Assembly: GCF_002742445.1 (NCBI RefSeq)
Contig: NZ_NJNQ01000010.1
Location: 1-39,374, forward strand
Length of the DNA stretch: 39,374 nucleotides
Source: Bifidobacterium sp. N4G05
GTDB taxonomy: Bacteria; Actinomycetota; Actinomycetes; Actinomycetales; Bifidobacteriaceae
Direction: 5' to 3'
The translations under genes were made by a program, and so were the position numbers. The notes under the pieces are model-generated. The model was not told the DNA's origin and made no database searches. It saw nothing but the letters and a program-made list of their open reading frames with translations. Positions 8,585 through 16,173 of the stretch are shown here, piece after piece (the first letter of the stretch is position 1; each line of letters starts with the position of its first letter).

Positions 8585-9211
8585 ATGGACACTTCACCAC
8601 CCCTTCTGGGCAACGACGACCTTCCGGGACCGATGTGCCTGAACCTGTTGGCCTCATCCGGCGCGCTGTGCAAGCTCGACAGCGCGAACGCCTACTCAAG
8701 CCATGATTCGGACACGTTGTACGGGCGGGCATGCATCATCGCGACACTATTGCCAAGCCGTTCCGTGGCATGTGCGCGCACCGCCGCATGGGTCTGGCTG
8801 GGAGGCACGTTCCCCGACTCCATAGACATCATCGCGAAAGCCCACTACAGAACGCTGCGATACGGGCGAAAAATCAACGTTTTCAACCGCGTCGCACCAT
8901 CCGAGCACACCATTAAGGTCGGCCCAATCACCGTGACCACACCCGTTCGCACCGCATGTGATCTGGCGCTGAACTGCGTCCCCGAAACGGAATCGAAGAT
9001 TTCTGAAATCATCTGCATGCTTATGCAGGAATTTCATTTTCGTTCCAACGATTGCATGCAAATCATGGAAGATGCGAAGCATATTCGCAACGCTCCGCAG
9101 GCACGGAATTACATTCTTGCGATTGACGGCAGAGGTTACGAACACGGGAACCGTAAGGATTGCGAAGACCGTATGAACCGTAAGGATGCCGAATATGTGC
9201 GCGGCGCATAG
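8585..9211 (+). CDS. AbiEi-antitoxin-like hypothetical protein
   Basis: A protein of about 208 residues that I place only loosely in the AbiEi-like group of type IV antitoxin/regulator proteins. The supporting pattern is a helix-rich N-terminus (LLASSGALCKLDSANAY), then RTAAWVWLGGTFP, a basic RTLRYGRK strand and VTTPVRTACDLAL. This arrangement is common in short actinobacterial AbiEi-like/DUF559-linked proteins. No toxin partner (AbiEii nucleotidyltransferase) is next to it. ATG 8585 is chosen because coding character begins there; a TTG at 8465 extends the frame but no good ribosome site supports either. The C-terminal NRKD repeat comes from a 13-base direct repeat in the DNA. Its end overlaps the start of the next gene. 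Confidence 0.6.
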   Translation: MDTSPPLLGNDDLPGPMCLNLLASSGALCKLDSANAYSSHDSDTLYGRACIIATLLPSRSVACARTAAWVWLGGTFPDSIDIIAKAHYRTLRYGRKINVFNRVAPSEHTIKVGPITVTTPVRTACDLALNCVPETESKISEIICMLMQEFHFRSNDCMQIMEDAKHIRNAPQARNYILAIDGRGYEHGNRKDCEDRMNRKDAEYVRGA

Positions 9212-9533
9212 CAGGCATAAGGCGCACGGCAGGCGCAAAGTACCGCCATACCAGCCCAAGCCACGGCCAAAACCGCTGGTCGACCCGCCATCTCCCCCGA
9301 TTCCGTTGACGCCACTGGTGGCGTGCAGTCCCGGCACCCCACAGGACGTGCTCTGGCATATCGCGGAATATGCGCCTCGACTGCGCAAATGGCTGATTGC
9401 CAATCCTTCCGCAACACCTGCGATGCTGGAATATCTTGCGCAAGTCGACGGACCGGATGTGGCACGTTCCCTGCAAATACTGCTGGAATCGTTGGAATCG
9501 CACGCATTAGATGCGATTGCGCATGATGGCTAA
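9195..9533 (+). CDS. Leucine-rich-repeat-variant (LRV) type small protein
   Basis: A 112-residue protein. The N-terminal third is basic and then proline-rich (VPPYQPKPRPKPLVDPPSPP). The rest resembles the LRV helical repeat: SPGTPQDVLWHIAEYAPRL, then RKWLIANPSATPAMLEYLA, with the A-NP-T-P--L--LA pattern, suggesting a protein-binding surface. Bifidobacteria carry several such proteins of unknown role. ATG 9195 is favoured over ATG 9186 because AAGGA at 9182-9186 sits eight bases before it and overlaps the earlier ATG. It overlaps the end of the AbiEi-like gene, so the two are probably translated from one mRNA. Confidence 0.6.
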   Translation: MCAAHSRHKAHGRRKVPPYQPKPRPKPLVDPPSPPIPLTPLVACSPGTPQDVLWHIAEYAPRLRKWLIANPSATPAMLEYLAQVDGPDVARSLQILLESLESHALDAIAHDG

Positions 9534-9651
9534 GGTAGCGCAATCACAAGTGACTACAACGCAACAACGCAATCGCAAGTACGCAGCAGGCAATCGCGCG
9601 GCAAGCGATCGTGTGGCAAGCGATCACCGAACGGCAGACAATGCGAAAAGC

Positions 9652-10635
9652 TTACTCTTTCATGGCAAGAACCGTGTTGTAGACCTGCTTGCGATTGGCG
9701 AGCGAGCCGTCCGCAAGGGGGTGCTCGGCAATGACTTGCGAAATCGCGTCTTTGATGCGCAGATTGTCTTCCCGCGCACGGTCGATCGACAGTACCGCCA
9801 AGTCTTCTATGCTCAGCGACGCGGGGACCGCGGTATCGGCCTCTTCTTCGGAAGCGCCGGCGACGACCAACACCATTTCACCGCGCGGAGGCTCGTCGAT
9901 CACGCTTTGGCGAATCTGCGCGATGGTTCCGCGGCGAATCTGCTCGAAATCCTTGGTAAGTTCGCGGCAAAGCGCCATCTTGCGGTTCGGACCGAACACG
10001 TCAAGCAGGTCGGCCATGGCATCGTCGATGCGATGCAAAGTCTCGTAAAACACAATGGTGCGGCGCTCCGAACGCAACGTGCGCAAGTATTGCACGCGTT
10101 CGGAATGCTTGCGGGGCAGGAACCCTTCGTAGCAGAATCGGTCGGTCGGCAGGCCTGACAGGCACAGCGCGTCCAGTACGGCGGACGGGCCGGGGGCGCA
10201 GGTGACGGGCAGGCCGCGTTCGATGGCGCGACGCACAATCGCCAAGCCTGGATCGTTGATGGTCGGCATACCCGCGTCGGACACGACCAGCACGGTCGCA
10301 CCGGTTTCCACCTGGTCAAGCAGACCATCAGACTTGTCTCGCTCGTTATGATCGTGGTAGGCCACCACGCGGCCGTTCACATGCACGCCAAGACGGTTGG
10401 CGAGCGCATAGAGACGGCGGGTGTCTTCGGCTGCGACGATGTCGGCGCGCTCCAGCAGCGCAATGAGGCGTGCGGAAGCGTCGGCAGTATTGCCGATCGG
10501 CGTGGCCGCCAGCACGACCGTGCCTTGCGGAACGTTGGCTCCGCTCACGAGAGCGTCAAGTCCCACATCGCCGTCTGCGTTTTCATCTTCACGTTCGCGC
10601 TTGTCTTCGCATTCGCGCTCATTCATGCGTTCCAT
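9652..10635 (-). CDS. rsmI: 16S rRNA (cytidine-1402 2'-O)-methyltransferase
   Basis: RsmI uses S-adenosylmethionine to methylate the ribose of C1402 in the decoding centre of 16S rRNA. The 327-residue protein shows the tetrapyrrole-methylase-like fold: GTVVLAATPIGN near 38-49, AEDTRRLYALANRLG, VVSDAGMPTINDPG, CAPGPSAVLDAL, FYETLHR and CRELTKDFEQIRRG. About 37 residues before the core are acidic and charged (ERECEDKREREDENADGD), so the true start could be further inside; ATG 10635 is preceded by GAAGG. It is transcribed alone. Downstream are short repeats (GGCAAGCGATC twice near 9600-9625) and no clear terminator hairpin. Confidence 0.97.
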   Translation of the reverse strand: MERMNERECEDKREREDENADGDVGLDALVSGANVPQGTVVLAATPIGNTADASARLIALLERADIVAAEDTRRLYALANRLGVHVNGRVVAYHDHNERDKSDGLLDQVETGATVLVVSDAGMPTINDPGLAIVRRAIERGLPVTCAPGPSAVLDALCLSGLPTDRFCYEGFLPRKHSERVQYLRTLRSERRTIVFYETLHRIDDAMADLLDVFGPNRKMALCRELTKDFEQIRRGTIAQIRQSVIDEPPRGEMVLVVAGASEEEADTAVPASLSIEDLAVLSIDRAREDNLRIKDAISQVIAEHPLADGSLANRKQVYNTVLAMKE

Positions 10636-10683
10636 GCCTTCAGCCTATCCAACGCAAAGGAAAACAGCCCTCCCAGCGTCCCA

Positions 10684-10816
10684 ATTCCTCCGCTCACTGG
10701 AAGAATCACCCCGCCCGCAAGCCCAACACCAACCCAAACCCCCAGTCACTGGAGGAATCCGGACGCTCACAAGACTAAAAACGGGAAGATTCCTCCAGTG
10801 ACTGGAAGAATCTTCC
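10684..10816. repeat. Modular inverted-repeat cluster A
   Basis: Three copies of a palindromic unit, CCAGTnACTGGA with extensions: CTCACTGGAAGAATCACC (about 10692), CCCAGTCACTGGAGGAATCC (about 10741) and TTCCTCCAGTGACTGGAAG (about 10790). The middle copy is followed by GGACGCTCACAAG. The outer copies face each other with matching GAATC/GATTC arms, so the whole can fold as a nested hairpin. The same units occur at 38064-38353. It lies just before rsmI on that gene's 5' side. Confidence 0.75.
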
Positions 10817-10873
10817 TGCAATTGCATGCTCACGCCACGAGCGCACGCCGTGTATCCTCATTGTCGAGCGAAG

Positions 10874-10902
10874 TTGACACTTTGCGCCTGTTTGTGCAGA
10901 TT
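10874..10902 (+). promoter_or_regulatory. Candidate promoter for the DedA transcript
   Basis: TTGACA, 17 bases, then CAGATT: a perfect -35 box with a weak -10. If used, the DedA mRNA would have a leader of about 150 bases containing the paired hairpins at 10963-11011. Confidence 0.4.
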
Positions 10903-10962
10903 TACCACCCGTCGGGCGTTACTAAGCGCTGCATTAGAGGGCCGCTGGTAGGCTGACATTGG

Positions 10963-11011
10963 TTCCGCAGGCGTGCGGAAGTTCAGGCCAACCGCCAAAG
11001 GAAGCCTGAAC
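10963..11011 (+). other. Two adjacent hairpins in the DedA leader
   Basis: TTCCGCA-GGCG-TGCGGAA (10963-10980) abuts GTTCAGGC-(15 bases)-GCCTGAAC (10981-11011), with no base between the two stems, followed by CACGTAATTTT. This could be a terminator or attenuator, or part of a structured leader or small RNA. I compared it with the SRP RNA apical loop and it does not fit. No riboswitch class I know is recognisable. Confidence 0.4.
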
Positions 11012-11059
11012 CACGTAATTTTAAATGTTTAGATGTAAGGTACTCACAGAGAGCATTCC

Positions 11060-11746
11060 ATGGGAATTATCAACTTCTTCATTAACCTGCTCAAGGATCC
11101 ACGCACCGCGATTGCCGGCTGGATCTCTATGGGCGTCGCCCCTACGCTTGGTTTCATCTTCCTGATCGTGTTCGTCGAAACCGGCGTCGTGTTCTTCCCG
11201 TTCCTGCCGGGCGACTCCCTGCTATTCGCCGCCGGCTTCTTCGCCGCGCCCGACGCCCAGACCGGCGTTTCCGCGCTACCGCTGTTCGCGCTGCTGCCCG
11301 TGGTCTGGTGCGCGCCGATCATCGGAGACCAGTGCAACTACTGGATCGGCCACTTCTTTGGCCGTCGCATCATCGAATCCGGCAAAGTCAAGGCCATGAC
11401 CCCCGAACGCCTCGCCAAAACCGAAGGCATGATCGAAAAATGGGGCCCGCTCGCCGTGTTTCTCGGCCGTTTCTTCCCGTTCATCCGCACGTTCATGCCG
11501 TTCATTTCCGGCATTTCCGGCATGCGTTGGAGCCGTTTCACCCCGTTCTCCGTACTCGGCGGCCTGTGCTGGTCCACCCTGTTCACGCTGCTCGGCTACT
11601 TCTTCGGCGGCATCCCGGCCGTACAAAAGCATTTCGAGCTGGTCATCATTGCGATTCTCGTGCTGTCGCTGATTCCTACGATCGTCGGCCTGCTCAAGGC
11701 TAAATTCGGTAAGAAGAAAGCTTCTACCGAAACCGTAGAAGCCTGA
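11060..11746 (+). CDS. DedA-family membrane protein
   Basis: A 228-residue inner-membrane protein of the DedA (SNARE-associated/VTT) family, whose members recycle undecaprenyl phosphate or other lipids across the membrane and support envelope integrity. Visible family marks are the re-entrant segment FVETGVVFFPFLPGDSLLFAAGFF, GDQCNYWIGHFFGRR, then GPLAVFLGRFFPFIRTFMPFISG with its conserved Arg-Phe-x-Pro-x-x-Arg, and GG(x)CW near the end. The C-terminus is a basic tail (LKAKFGKKKA). AGAGAGC precedes the ATG. It is a single-gene unit with its own terminator. Confidence 0.95.
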   Translation: MGIINFFINLLKDPRTAIAGWISMGVAPTLGFIFLIVFVETGVVFFPFLPGDSLLFAAGFFAAPDAQTGVSALPLFALLPVVWCAPIIGDQCNYWIGHFFGRRIIESGKVKAMTPERLAKTEGMIEKWGPLAVFLGRFFPFIRTFMPFISGISGMRWSRFTPFSVLGGLCWSTLFTLLGYFFGGIPAVQKHFELVIIAILVLSLIPTIVGLLKAKFGKKKASTETVEA

Positions 11747-11773
11747 TCTTTCGTTTCCCTCCTTTTCTTGGTG

Positions 11774-11811
11774 AAAATGGCGTCTTTCGATCATTCGGAA
11801 GACGCCATTTT
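11774..11811 (+). terminator. Terminator after the DedA gene
   Basis: AAAATGGCGTCTT pairs with a near-exact inverted copy, AAGACGCCATTTT, around a 12-base loop (TCGATCATTCGG), 27 bases past the stop. The A/T-rich outer arms could terminate in either direction. Confidence 0.85.
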
Positions 11812-11856
11812 CGTATGCTTTTCATAGAAATCATAGCAACACGCGACCATCGGGAA

Positions 11857-11885
11857 TTGCATTAGTACAGACCTCGTACTAGAAT
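11857..11885 (+). promoter_or_regulatory. Promoter of tRNA-Ala
   Basis: TTGCAT, 17 bases, TAGAAT, a good -35/-10 pair ending 22 bases before the mature tRNA. Confidence 0.7.
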
Positions 11886-11907
11886 CACGAGAGTTGTCTT
11901 AAGACAT

Positions 11908-11980
11908 GGGGCCGTAGCTCAGTTGGTAGAGCGCTTCGTTCGCATCGAAGAGGTCGCGGTTTCGACTACCGTCGGCTCCA
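11908..11980 (+). tRNA. tRNA-Ala (anticodon CGC)
   Basis: 73 bases fold as a complete cloverleaf. The acceptor GGGGCCG pairs with CGGCTCC (one G-T). The D arm is GCTC-AG-TTGGTA-GAGC, the anticodon stem CTTCG/CGAAG with loop TTCGCAT giving anticodon CGC, and the T arm GCGGT-TTCGACT-ACCGT. The discriminator base is A. CCA is not encoded. It decodes GCG alanine codons. It has its own promoter and terminator. Confidence 0.97.
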
Positions 11981-11983
11981 CTA

Positions 11984-12020
11984 AGCCCGCTGCATTCATT
12001 CCACCGCAGCGGGCTTTTTC
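11984..12020 (+). terminator. Terminator after tRNA-Ala
   Basis: AGCCCGCTGC and GCAGCGGGCT form a 10-bp perfect stem around a 12-base loop, followed by TTTTTC: a textbook rho-independent terminator starting four bases after the tRNA. Confidence 0.93.
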
Positions 12021-12113
12021 TTTGCCCATACATGCCGGTCACCAACCACCAATCCTCACCAAACACCCCCGAACTCATGTATCTGCCATATATAAGCGAG
12101 ATAGGGCGCAAAT

Positions 12114-12806
12114 TTAGGCTTGAGACGTGCGCTGACGTACGAATGCGTCAAGCGAGGCCACGTCGATGCCCTCATACCCCTTAATCGAGGCGAACTGCGG
12201 GCCGTTGGAATTGTCGATCTGCATGAATCCGGTCTGACCAATCGTCGTCGCACCGGAAGCGACAGCCGAACGCAAACCAGACATGGAATCTTCGACCGCA
12301 ATGCAGTACTTCATATCTTCCGGAGCGATGCCCAGGCGGCGACCAGCCTCCAAATACGGGGCCGGAGACGGCTTCTTCTCAACATCGTCATCGCCGCACA
12401 CGTAGCCCGCGAACGCACCGGCCGGCGCCTGCGCAACCAGATTCTCCGCAAGATGACGCGGCGACGTGGTGACCAGCATCGAAGGGACACCCGCATCGCG
12501 CAACGCAACAAGCACGTCTTCCACGCCTTCGATCCATGGAATGCACTCGAATTCCTTCTGGGCTACATAATCGATCATGCCTTGGCCAATCTCCTCGATC
12601 GACAGCTGGCAACCATGCTCCACCATACGGCGAGCCACATCCGGAACCGGCGTACCCGAACCCTGCCAGGCAAGCTCCTCATCCCAATACCCGCCATGCG
12701 CGGCTGCGATTTTCATCTCCCCCTCATGCCAGTACGGCTCGGAATCGATCAGAGTACCGTCCATATCCCAAAACACAGCCTTGACCATCAGGTTAGACTC
12801 GGTCAT
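12114..12806 (-). CDS. HAD-superfamily hydrolase, beta-phosphoglucomutase-like
   Basis: A 230-residue cytoplasmic HAD phosphatase of the class with a helical cap after the first motif. Motif I is FWDMDGTLIDSEPYW (the first Asp is the nucleophile), motif II is MLVTTSPRH, the conserved Lys is in GDDDVEKKPSPAPYLEAGRRLG, and motif III/IV is CIAVEDSMSGLRSAVASGATTIG. Relatives act on sugar phosphates or as beta-phosphoglucomutase; the exact substrate is not determined by these motifs. A LacI-type palindrome lies about 118 bases before its start, which would fit sugar control (inference). Confidence 0.93.
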   Translation of the reverse strand: MTESNLMVKAVFWDMDGTLIDSEPYWHEGEMKIAAAHGGYWDEELAWQGSGTPVPDVARRMVEHGCQLSIEEIGQGMIDYVAQKEFECIPWIEGVEDVLVALRDAGVPSMLVTTSPRHLAENLVAQAPAGAFAGYVCGDDDVEKKPSPAPYLEAGRRLGIAPEDMKYCIAVEDSMSGLRSAVASGATTIGQTGFMQIDNSNGPQFASIKGYEGIDVASLDAFVRQRTSQA

Positions 12807-12981
12807 GATGTTCCTTCCTTACGACCGTCGGACTCGGAGCACCGGATTTGCGTGCGGCGCCGTCCATCGCGATTTCCTCTGCCATTTCAGCAGAGCGGCA
12901 AGACGGCAAATTTGCAAACAGATGCAACGTTTGCAAATGTTGCAACAAAACAACAAACAAGGCAGCAGCACAACGGCAAAC
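12807..12981. other. Intergenic region between HAD and HTH genes
   Basis: With the terminator beyond it, this makes up a 329-base region without a gene. It holds the 5' region of the HAD gene, runs rich in GCAAA/CAACA, and the palindrome at 12924-12943. No further coding signal is seen, and 13016-13135 shows nothing else recognisable. Confidence 0.5.
12924..12943. promoter_or_regulatory. LacI-type operator palindrome
   Basis: GCAACGTTTGCAAATGTTGC is a near-perfect 20-base palindrome (TTTGCAAA centre, one mismatched pair). It shares the GCAA/TTGC arms of the sites before the first lacI gene at 28017. It probably controls the HAD gene. Confidence 0.45.
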
Positions 12982-13015
12982 AAAAAGCGCCCGGACGTTC
13001 TTTCATCCGAGCGCT
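12982..13015 (-). terminator. Terminator after the small HTH gene
   Basis: On the minus strand AGCGCTCGGAT pairs with GTCCGGGCGCT (with G-U pairs) around a short loop, followed by TTTTT. It is about 120 bases past the stop of the HTH gene. Confidence 0.75.
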
Positions 13016-13135
13016 TTCCACATCAACGCAATAACTCACGTCTGCGAAATCATCCGTTTCACACACTACAGGCAACCCCCATTGCCGCAACCCATGACAT
13101 TCGAAAAATTTCGCTTCTATCGGAAGATTCGAAAT

Positions 13136-13423
13136 CTACTCTCCCTGATTCTCCTTGTTTTCCCCAGCGACTTCCGTAGCCTTTTCCGCATCTTCCGCCT
13201 TCCAGCGGGCGATGCAACGTTCCACGCGCTTGTAGCCGATGATCTTCGGATCAAGTCCTGCCTCGCGGAAAATCGCGGCAGGCGAGCCACCTTCGGCATA
13301 CCTGCGCATGCAGTCGTCGCGAAACTCCTTGGAGTAACAAATACGATACTGGGTGACCGATTCCACGGCATCCAAAGACCCGAGATACTTACGGGTCTTA
13401 GCGGTGAACGCAACTCTTGGCAC
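13136..13423 (-). CDS. Small helix-turn-helix domain protein
   Basis: A 95-residue protein with a central helix-turn-helix of the transposase-OrfA-like or Firmicutes/Actinobacteria 'HTH domain' type: FRDDCMRRYAEGGSPAAIFREAG, then DPKIIGYKRVERCIARWK. The C-terminus is acidic (EDAEKATEVAGENKENQGE). It starts at GTG 13423 with AGGAG six bases upstream. No transposase partner or terminal repeats are nearby, so it seems to be a stand-alone gene and not part of an insertion sequence. Its role is unknown; DNA binding is an inference. Confidence 0.7.
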   Translation of the reverse strand: MPRVAFTAKTRKYLGSLDAVESVTQYRICYSKEFRDDCMRRYAEGGSPAAIFREAGLDPKIIGYKRVERCIARWKAEDAEKATEVAGENKENQGE

Positions 13424-13618
13424 TGTACGCTCCTAACCTTTCCTGTTCTTGCCGCTTATCTTACCCCCTATCCCATGATTTCTCACAGAAAAGGAGAACC
13501 ACCTTTCACCGAAGCACCTTAATGACCGGAAGAATGACAGTCAGAACGCGGATACTCAACATTATTTCCCACAACAACGACATCGTCACAGAAAGTAATG
13601 CATTTGGCAAAACTATAT

Positions 13619-13660
13619 AACAAAACAGGCACATCCGTTGCAAGATATGCCTGTTTTGTT
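13619..13660 (-). terminator. Terminator of the dnaK operon
   Basis: AACAAAACAGGCA and its exact inverted copy form a 13-bp stem around 16 bases, 29 bases after the hspR stop. Its A/T outer arms allow termination on the minus strand and possibly both strands. Confidence 0.8.
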
Positions 13661-13688
13661 AATATTTTCAGTATTTTCCGAAAATCGG

Positions 13689-14351
13689 TCAATCCCTCCA
13701 AAGCACGATTGACCTGGAAACGGGCTTAGAGGCGGATTTACCCCTCTGAATACCCTCGTTTTCGCGTACGATAGCCCCATTGGGCGTGTCGTATGCGTCG
13801 GTCGCGGCACGCGCGGACTCCACGAACTCACGCGATGGCAGCTGTCGGGCATTGACCTGAATCTGCCTACGCCACATGCGCGCACGGCGGGAACGTTCAA
13901 TCTCCACAATGTCGCCATCTGCATCAGCTGCGAACACGCTGGAACCGGCTGGCTTGCGCAGACGCTCGACCTGGCGGCGCAGCTCGCGGTTCTCCTCCTC
14001 CAGGGAAAGGATCCGTGCAATACCGGCCAGATTGATGCCCTCTTCCTGGCTCAGCTGCTGCGCTTTCGCAAGGCGGGCGATGTCTCGCAATGAGTAGCGG
14101 CGGGCGCCGCCATCCGTGCGCTGCGGCACCACAAGCCCAAGCCGATCGTATTGGCGAAGTGTTTGGGGGTGCACGTTGGCAAGCTCACCGGCACGGCCGA
14201 CCGTGAACATCGGCAGTTCGATGTCGAAACCAACTTCGTCTGCTCCATCAAGATCGGCCCTGCCGGCCACAATCGCCATCGCACACATGTCGTACAGCAT
14301 TTTGGCCTGCCGCGCCGCGCGGGCTTGGGAGGTCCGAGATGCGCGTGCCAT
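13689..14351 (-). CDS. hspR: Heat-shock repressor HspR
   Basis: A 220-residue MerR-family repressor. The winged HTH is FTVGRAGELANVHPQTLRQYDRLG (about 49-72), followed by the basic GGARRYSLRDIARLAKAQQLS and a coiled coil (SLEEENRELRRQVERLRK). In actinobacteria HspR binds HAIR sites with DnaK as co-repressor and shuts off the dnaK operon, clpB and lon. Both N- and C-terminal tails are longer than in Streptomyces HspR. It begins five bases after the dnaJ stop; AAGGAG within the end of dnaJ is its ribosome site. It is the last gene of the operon, so it controls itself through the HAIR sites before dnaK. Confidence 0.95.
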   Translation of the reverse strand: MARASRTSQARAARQAKMLYDMCAMAIVAGRADLDGADEVGFDIELPMFTVGRAGELANVHPQTLRQYDRLGLVVPQRTDGGARRYSLRDIARLAKAQQLSQEEGINLAGIARILSLEEENRELRRQVERLRKPAGSSVFAADADGDIVEIERSRRARMWRRQIQVNARQLPSREFVESARAATDAYDTPNGAIVRENEGIQRGKSASKPVSRSIVLWRD

Positions 14352-14356
14352 GGCGA

Positions 14357-15406
14357 TCAGCGCTCCTTGGCAAGTTCGTCGGCGAAGTCACCGCACTCCT
14401 TGTCGAATTCCTTCGCCGCATGCTTGACTTTCAGGCCTGGCTTATCGGGGATGCGGATTTGCACGCGCCCGACCAGATCGCCGTTGCCCTGCCTGTTGGC
14501 CACACCTTTGCCGGAAATACGCACTTCCGTGCCGCTGGATGAGCCCGCCGGCACTTTGAAGGTGACTTCGTTGCCGTCGACGTCTTTCGCAGTCACTTTC
14601 GCGCCAGCTACGGCCTGGCCGACGGTGATCGGCAGATCCATGATGATGTCACGCTTGCGTAGGCTGAATTTCGGATCTTCGACAACGCTGATCTGCAGGT
14701 ACAGATCGCCGTTTTTGCCGCCGTTACGCCCCGGCTTTCCCTTGCCTGAAATGCGGATCTTCTGCCCATCACGCACGCCTGCCGGAACATGCGTTTTGAA
14801 CTTCTTGCCATCGGCAGACAGCGAAACCGTTGCCCCCTTGACCGACTGGCGGAAGGTCAGGTTGATCTTGGAGTTACGGTCCTCGCCGTCTTCCGGTTGC
14901 GCAGCCTGCTTGTAGCCGCCCCCGTAAGGGCTTCCGGCGCCAGCGGCGGCACCATACGCACCAGCCCCGGCAGGTCCGCCCGCACCGCCACCGAACATCG
15001 AGAAAATATCGTTGATATTCGGGTTGCCGCCGTTCTGGAAGCGGATGCGCGAACCATTACCGCCCGCACCATACGCTCCAGCGCCACCGCCGAACATCGA
15101 TCCGAAGATGTCGGAGAACGCCCCCGCATCGAATCCGCCCGCACCGGAACCGCCGGCGAAGCGCGCGCCACCCATGCCAAACTGGCGGATGGCGTCGTAC
15201 TTCTGGCGGTTGTCTTTGTTGCTGAGCACGTCGTAAGCTTCGGAAATGTCTTTGAACTTCTCCTCGGCCTCCTTGGTCTTGTTCAGATCAGGATGGTACT
15301 TACGCGCCAGCTTGCGGTACGCCTTGGTGATCTCATCGTCCGTGGCGTCTTTGGAGACACCGAGGACCTTGTAGAAATCCTTGCTCAGCCATTCATTCTC
15401 AGCCAT
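14357..15406 (-). CDS. dnaJ: Chaperone DnaJ, type without zinc finger
   Basis: A 349-residue J-domain co-chaperone that stimulates DnaK ATPase and delivers unfolded proteins. The J domain (about 8-72) contains YHPDLN with the essential HPD. A long Gly/Ala/Phe-rich region (about 77-170, including two IFxMFGGGAG motifs) leads directly to the C-terminal beta-sandwich domains ([33 protein letters not shown]). The four CxxCxGxG zinc repeats are absent, so it is a type II (CbpA-like) protein. GAAAGGAGG precedes the ATG. Eighty-four bases separate it from grpE, including a partial copy of the grpE end. Confidence 0.95.
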   Translation of the reverse strand: MAENEWLSKDFYKVLGVSKDATDDEITKAYRKLARKYHPDLNKTKEAEEKFKDISEAYDVLSNKDNRQKYDAIRQFGMGGARFAGGSGAGGFDAGAFSDIFGSMFGGGAGAYGAGGNGSRIRFQNGGNPNINDIFSMFGGGAGGPAGAGAYGAAAGAGSPYGGGYKQAAQPEDGEDRNSKINLTFRQSVKGATVSLSADGKKFKTHVPAGVRDGQKIRISGKGKPGRNGGKNGDLYLQISVVEDPKFSLRKRDIIMDLPITVGQAVAGAKVTAKDVDGNEVTFKVPAGSSSGTEVRISGKGVANRQGNGDLVGRVQIRIPDKPGLKVKHAAKEFDKECGDFADELAKER

Positions 15407-15490
15407 GATGTGCCTCCTTTCACGAGGTCGCTGATGTCACTGCGTGTTGTTTTGCGGTTGTTAGTGTCGAAATCGAGAATGTCACTGCGT

Positions 15491-16171
15491 TCAGTTCTGC
15501 GGGGATGCCACGACCACGCGAGCCGCGCGAATCACGCGATCGCCGATGCGATAGCCGGCTTCCACCACGGTGTCGACGGTTTCCTTCTCGGCCTGCGGAT
15601 CCGGCTTGTGCAGGATCGCGTCATGCCTGGTCGGGTCGAAATCCTCACCTTTTTCGCCAAACTTCTCGACGCCGAACTTTTCGAACGCCTTGTCGATTTT
15701 GGCGGAAACGGCTTTGAAGGACTCGTCCATTTCGCTGTGTTCACGAATGCGATCAATGTCATCAAGTGCCGGCAGCAGCGCGGTCAGCACGTCGATGATG
15801 CCATGCTGGCGGAAGCGTTCCTGTTCCTTCTGTGAACGATTGCGGAAGTTGATGAATTCCGCACGTTCGCGCTGGAGTGCTTCAAGATATTCCGCCGCTT
15901 CCTTCTTGGCCTGGCCAAGCGGAGTCAGCGTATCTTCACCATCTTGCGTTGCACTATCCGCAGCATCGCCGTTTTCTTGCGATTCGGAAGATGCTGCGTT
16001 CGCGGCCGTTGCCGCAGTTTCAGAAGCTGCGGAATCGGCAGATGCAGTTGCTGCAGAATCGCCATTATTCTGCGACTCCTGCGATGCACCGGCTGCAGGG
16101 GCGGCCTGCCCGGACAGGTTGTCCATGTCGGGCAGGTCGTTCAGATATTCGTCCTTGTTGAAGTCGGACAT
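15491..16171 (-). CDS. grpE: Nucleotide-exchange factor GrpE
   Basis: A 226-residue DnaK nucleotide-exchange factor. The first 70 or so residues are low-complexity (Ala/Ser/Glu-rich). The dimerising coiled coil includes YLEALQRERAEFINFRNRSQKEQERFRQHG (about 93-122; read as two adjoining parts), followed by DVLTALLPALDDIDR and the C-terminal beta domain ending VVEAGYRIGDRVIRAARVVV, the GrpE signature. Its ATG lies two bases after the dnaK stop, indicating translational coupling. Confidence 0.97.
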   Translation of the reverse strand: MSDFNKDEYLNDLPDMDNLSGQAAPAAGASQESQNNGDSAATASADSAASETAATAANAASSESQENGDAADSATQDGEDTLTPLGQAKKEAAEYLEALQRERAEFINFRNRSQKEQERFRQHGIIDVLTALLPALDDIDRIREHSEMDESFKAVSAKIDKAFEKFGVEKFGEKGEDFDPTRHDAILHKPDPQAEKETVDTVVEAGYRIGDRVIRAARVVVASPQN

Positions 16172-16173
16172 GA

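Noticed and set aside
10963..11011. SRP RNA (ffs) at the abutting hairpins
   Set aside because: The conserved apical loop (GGAAG…AGCA in the right pairing context) is missing.
13136..13423. Insertion sequence suggested by the OrfA-like HTH protein
   Set aside because: No transposase, terminal inverted repeats or target duplication are visible on either side.
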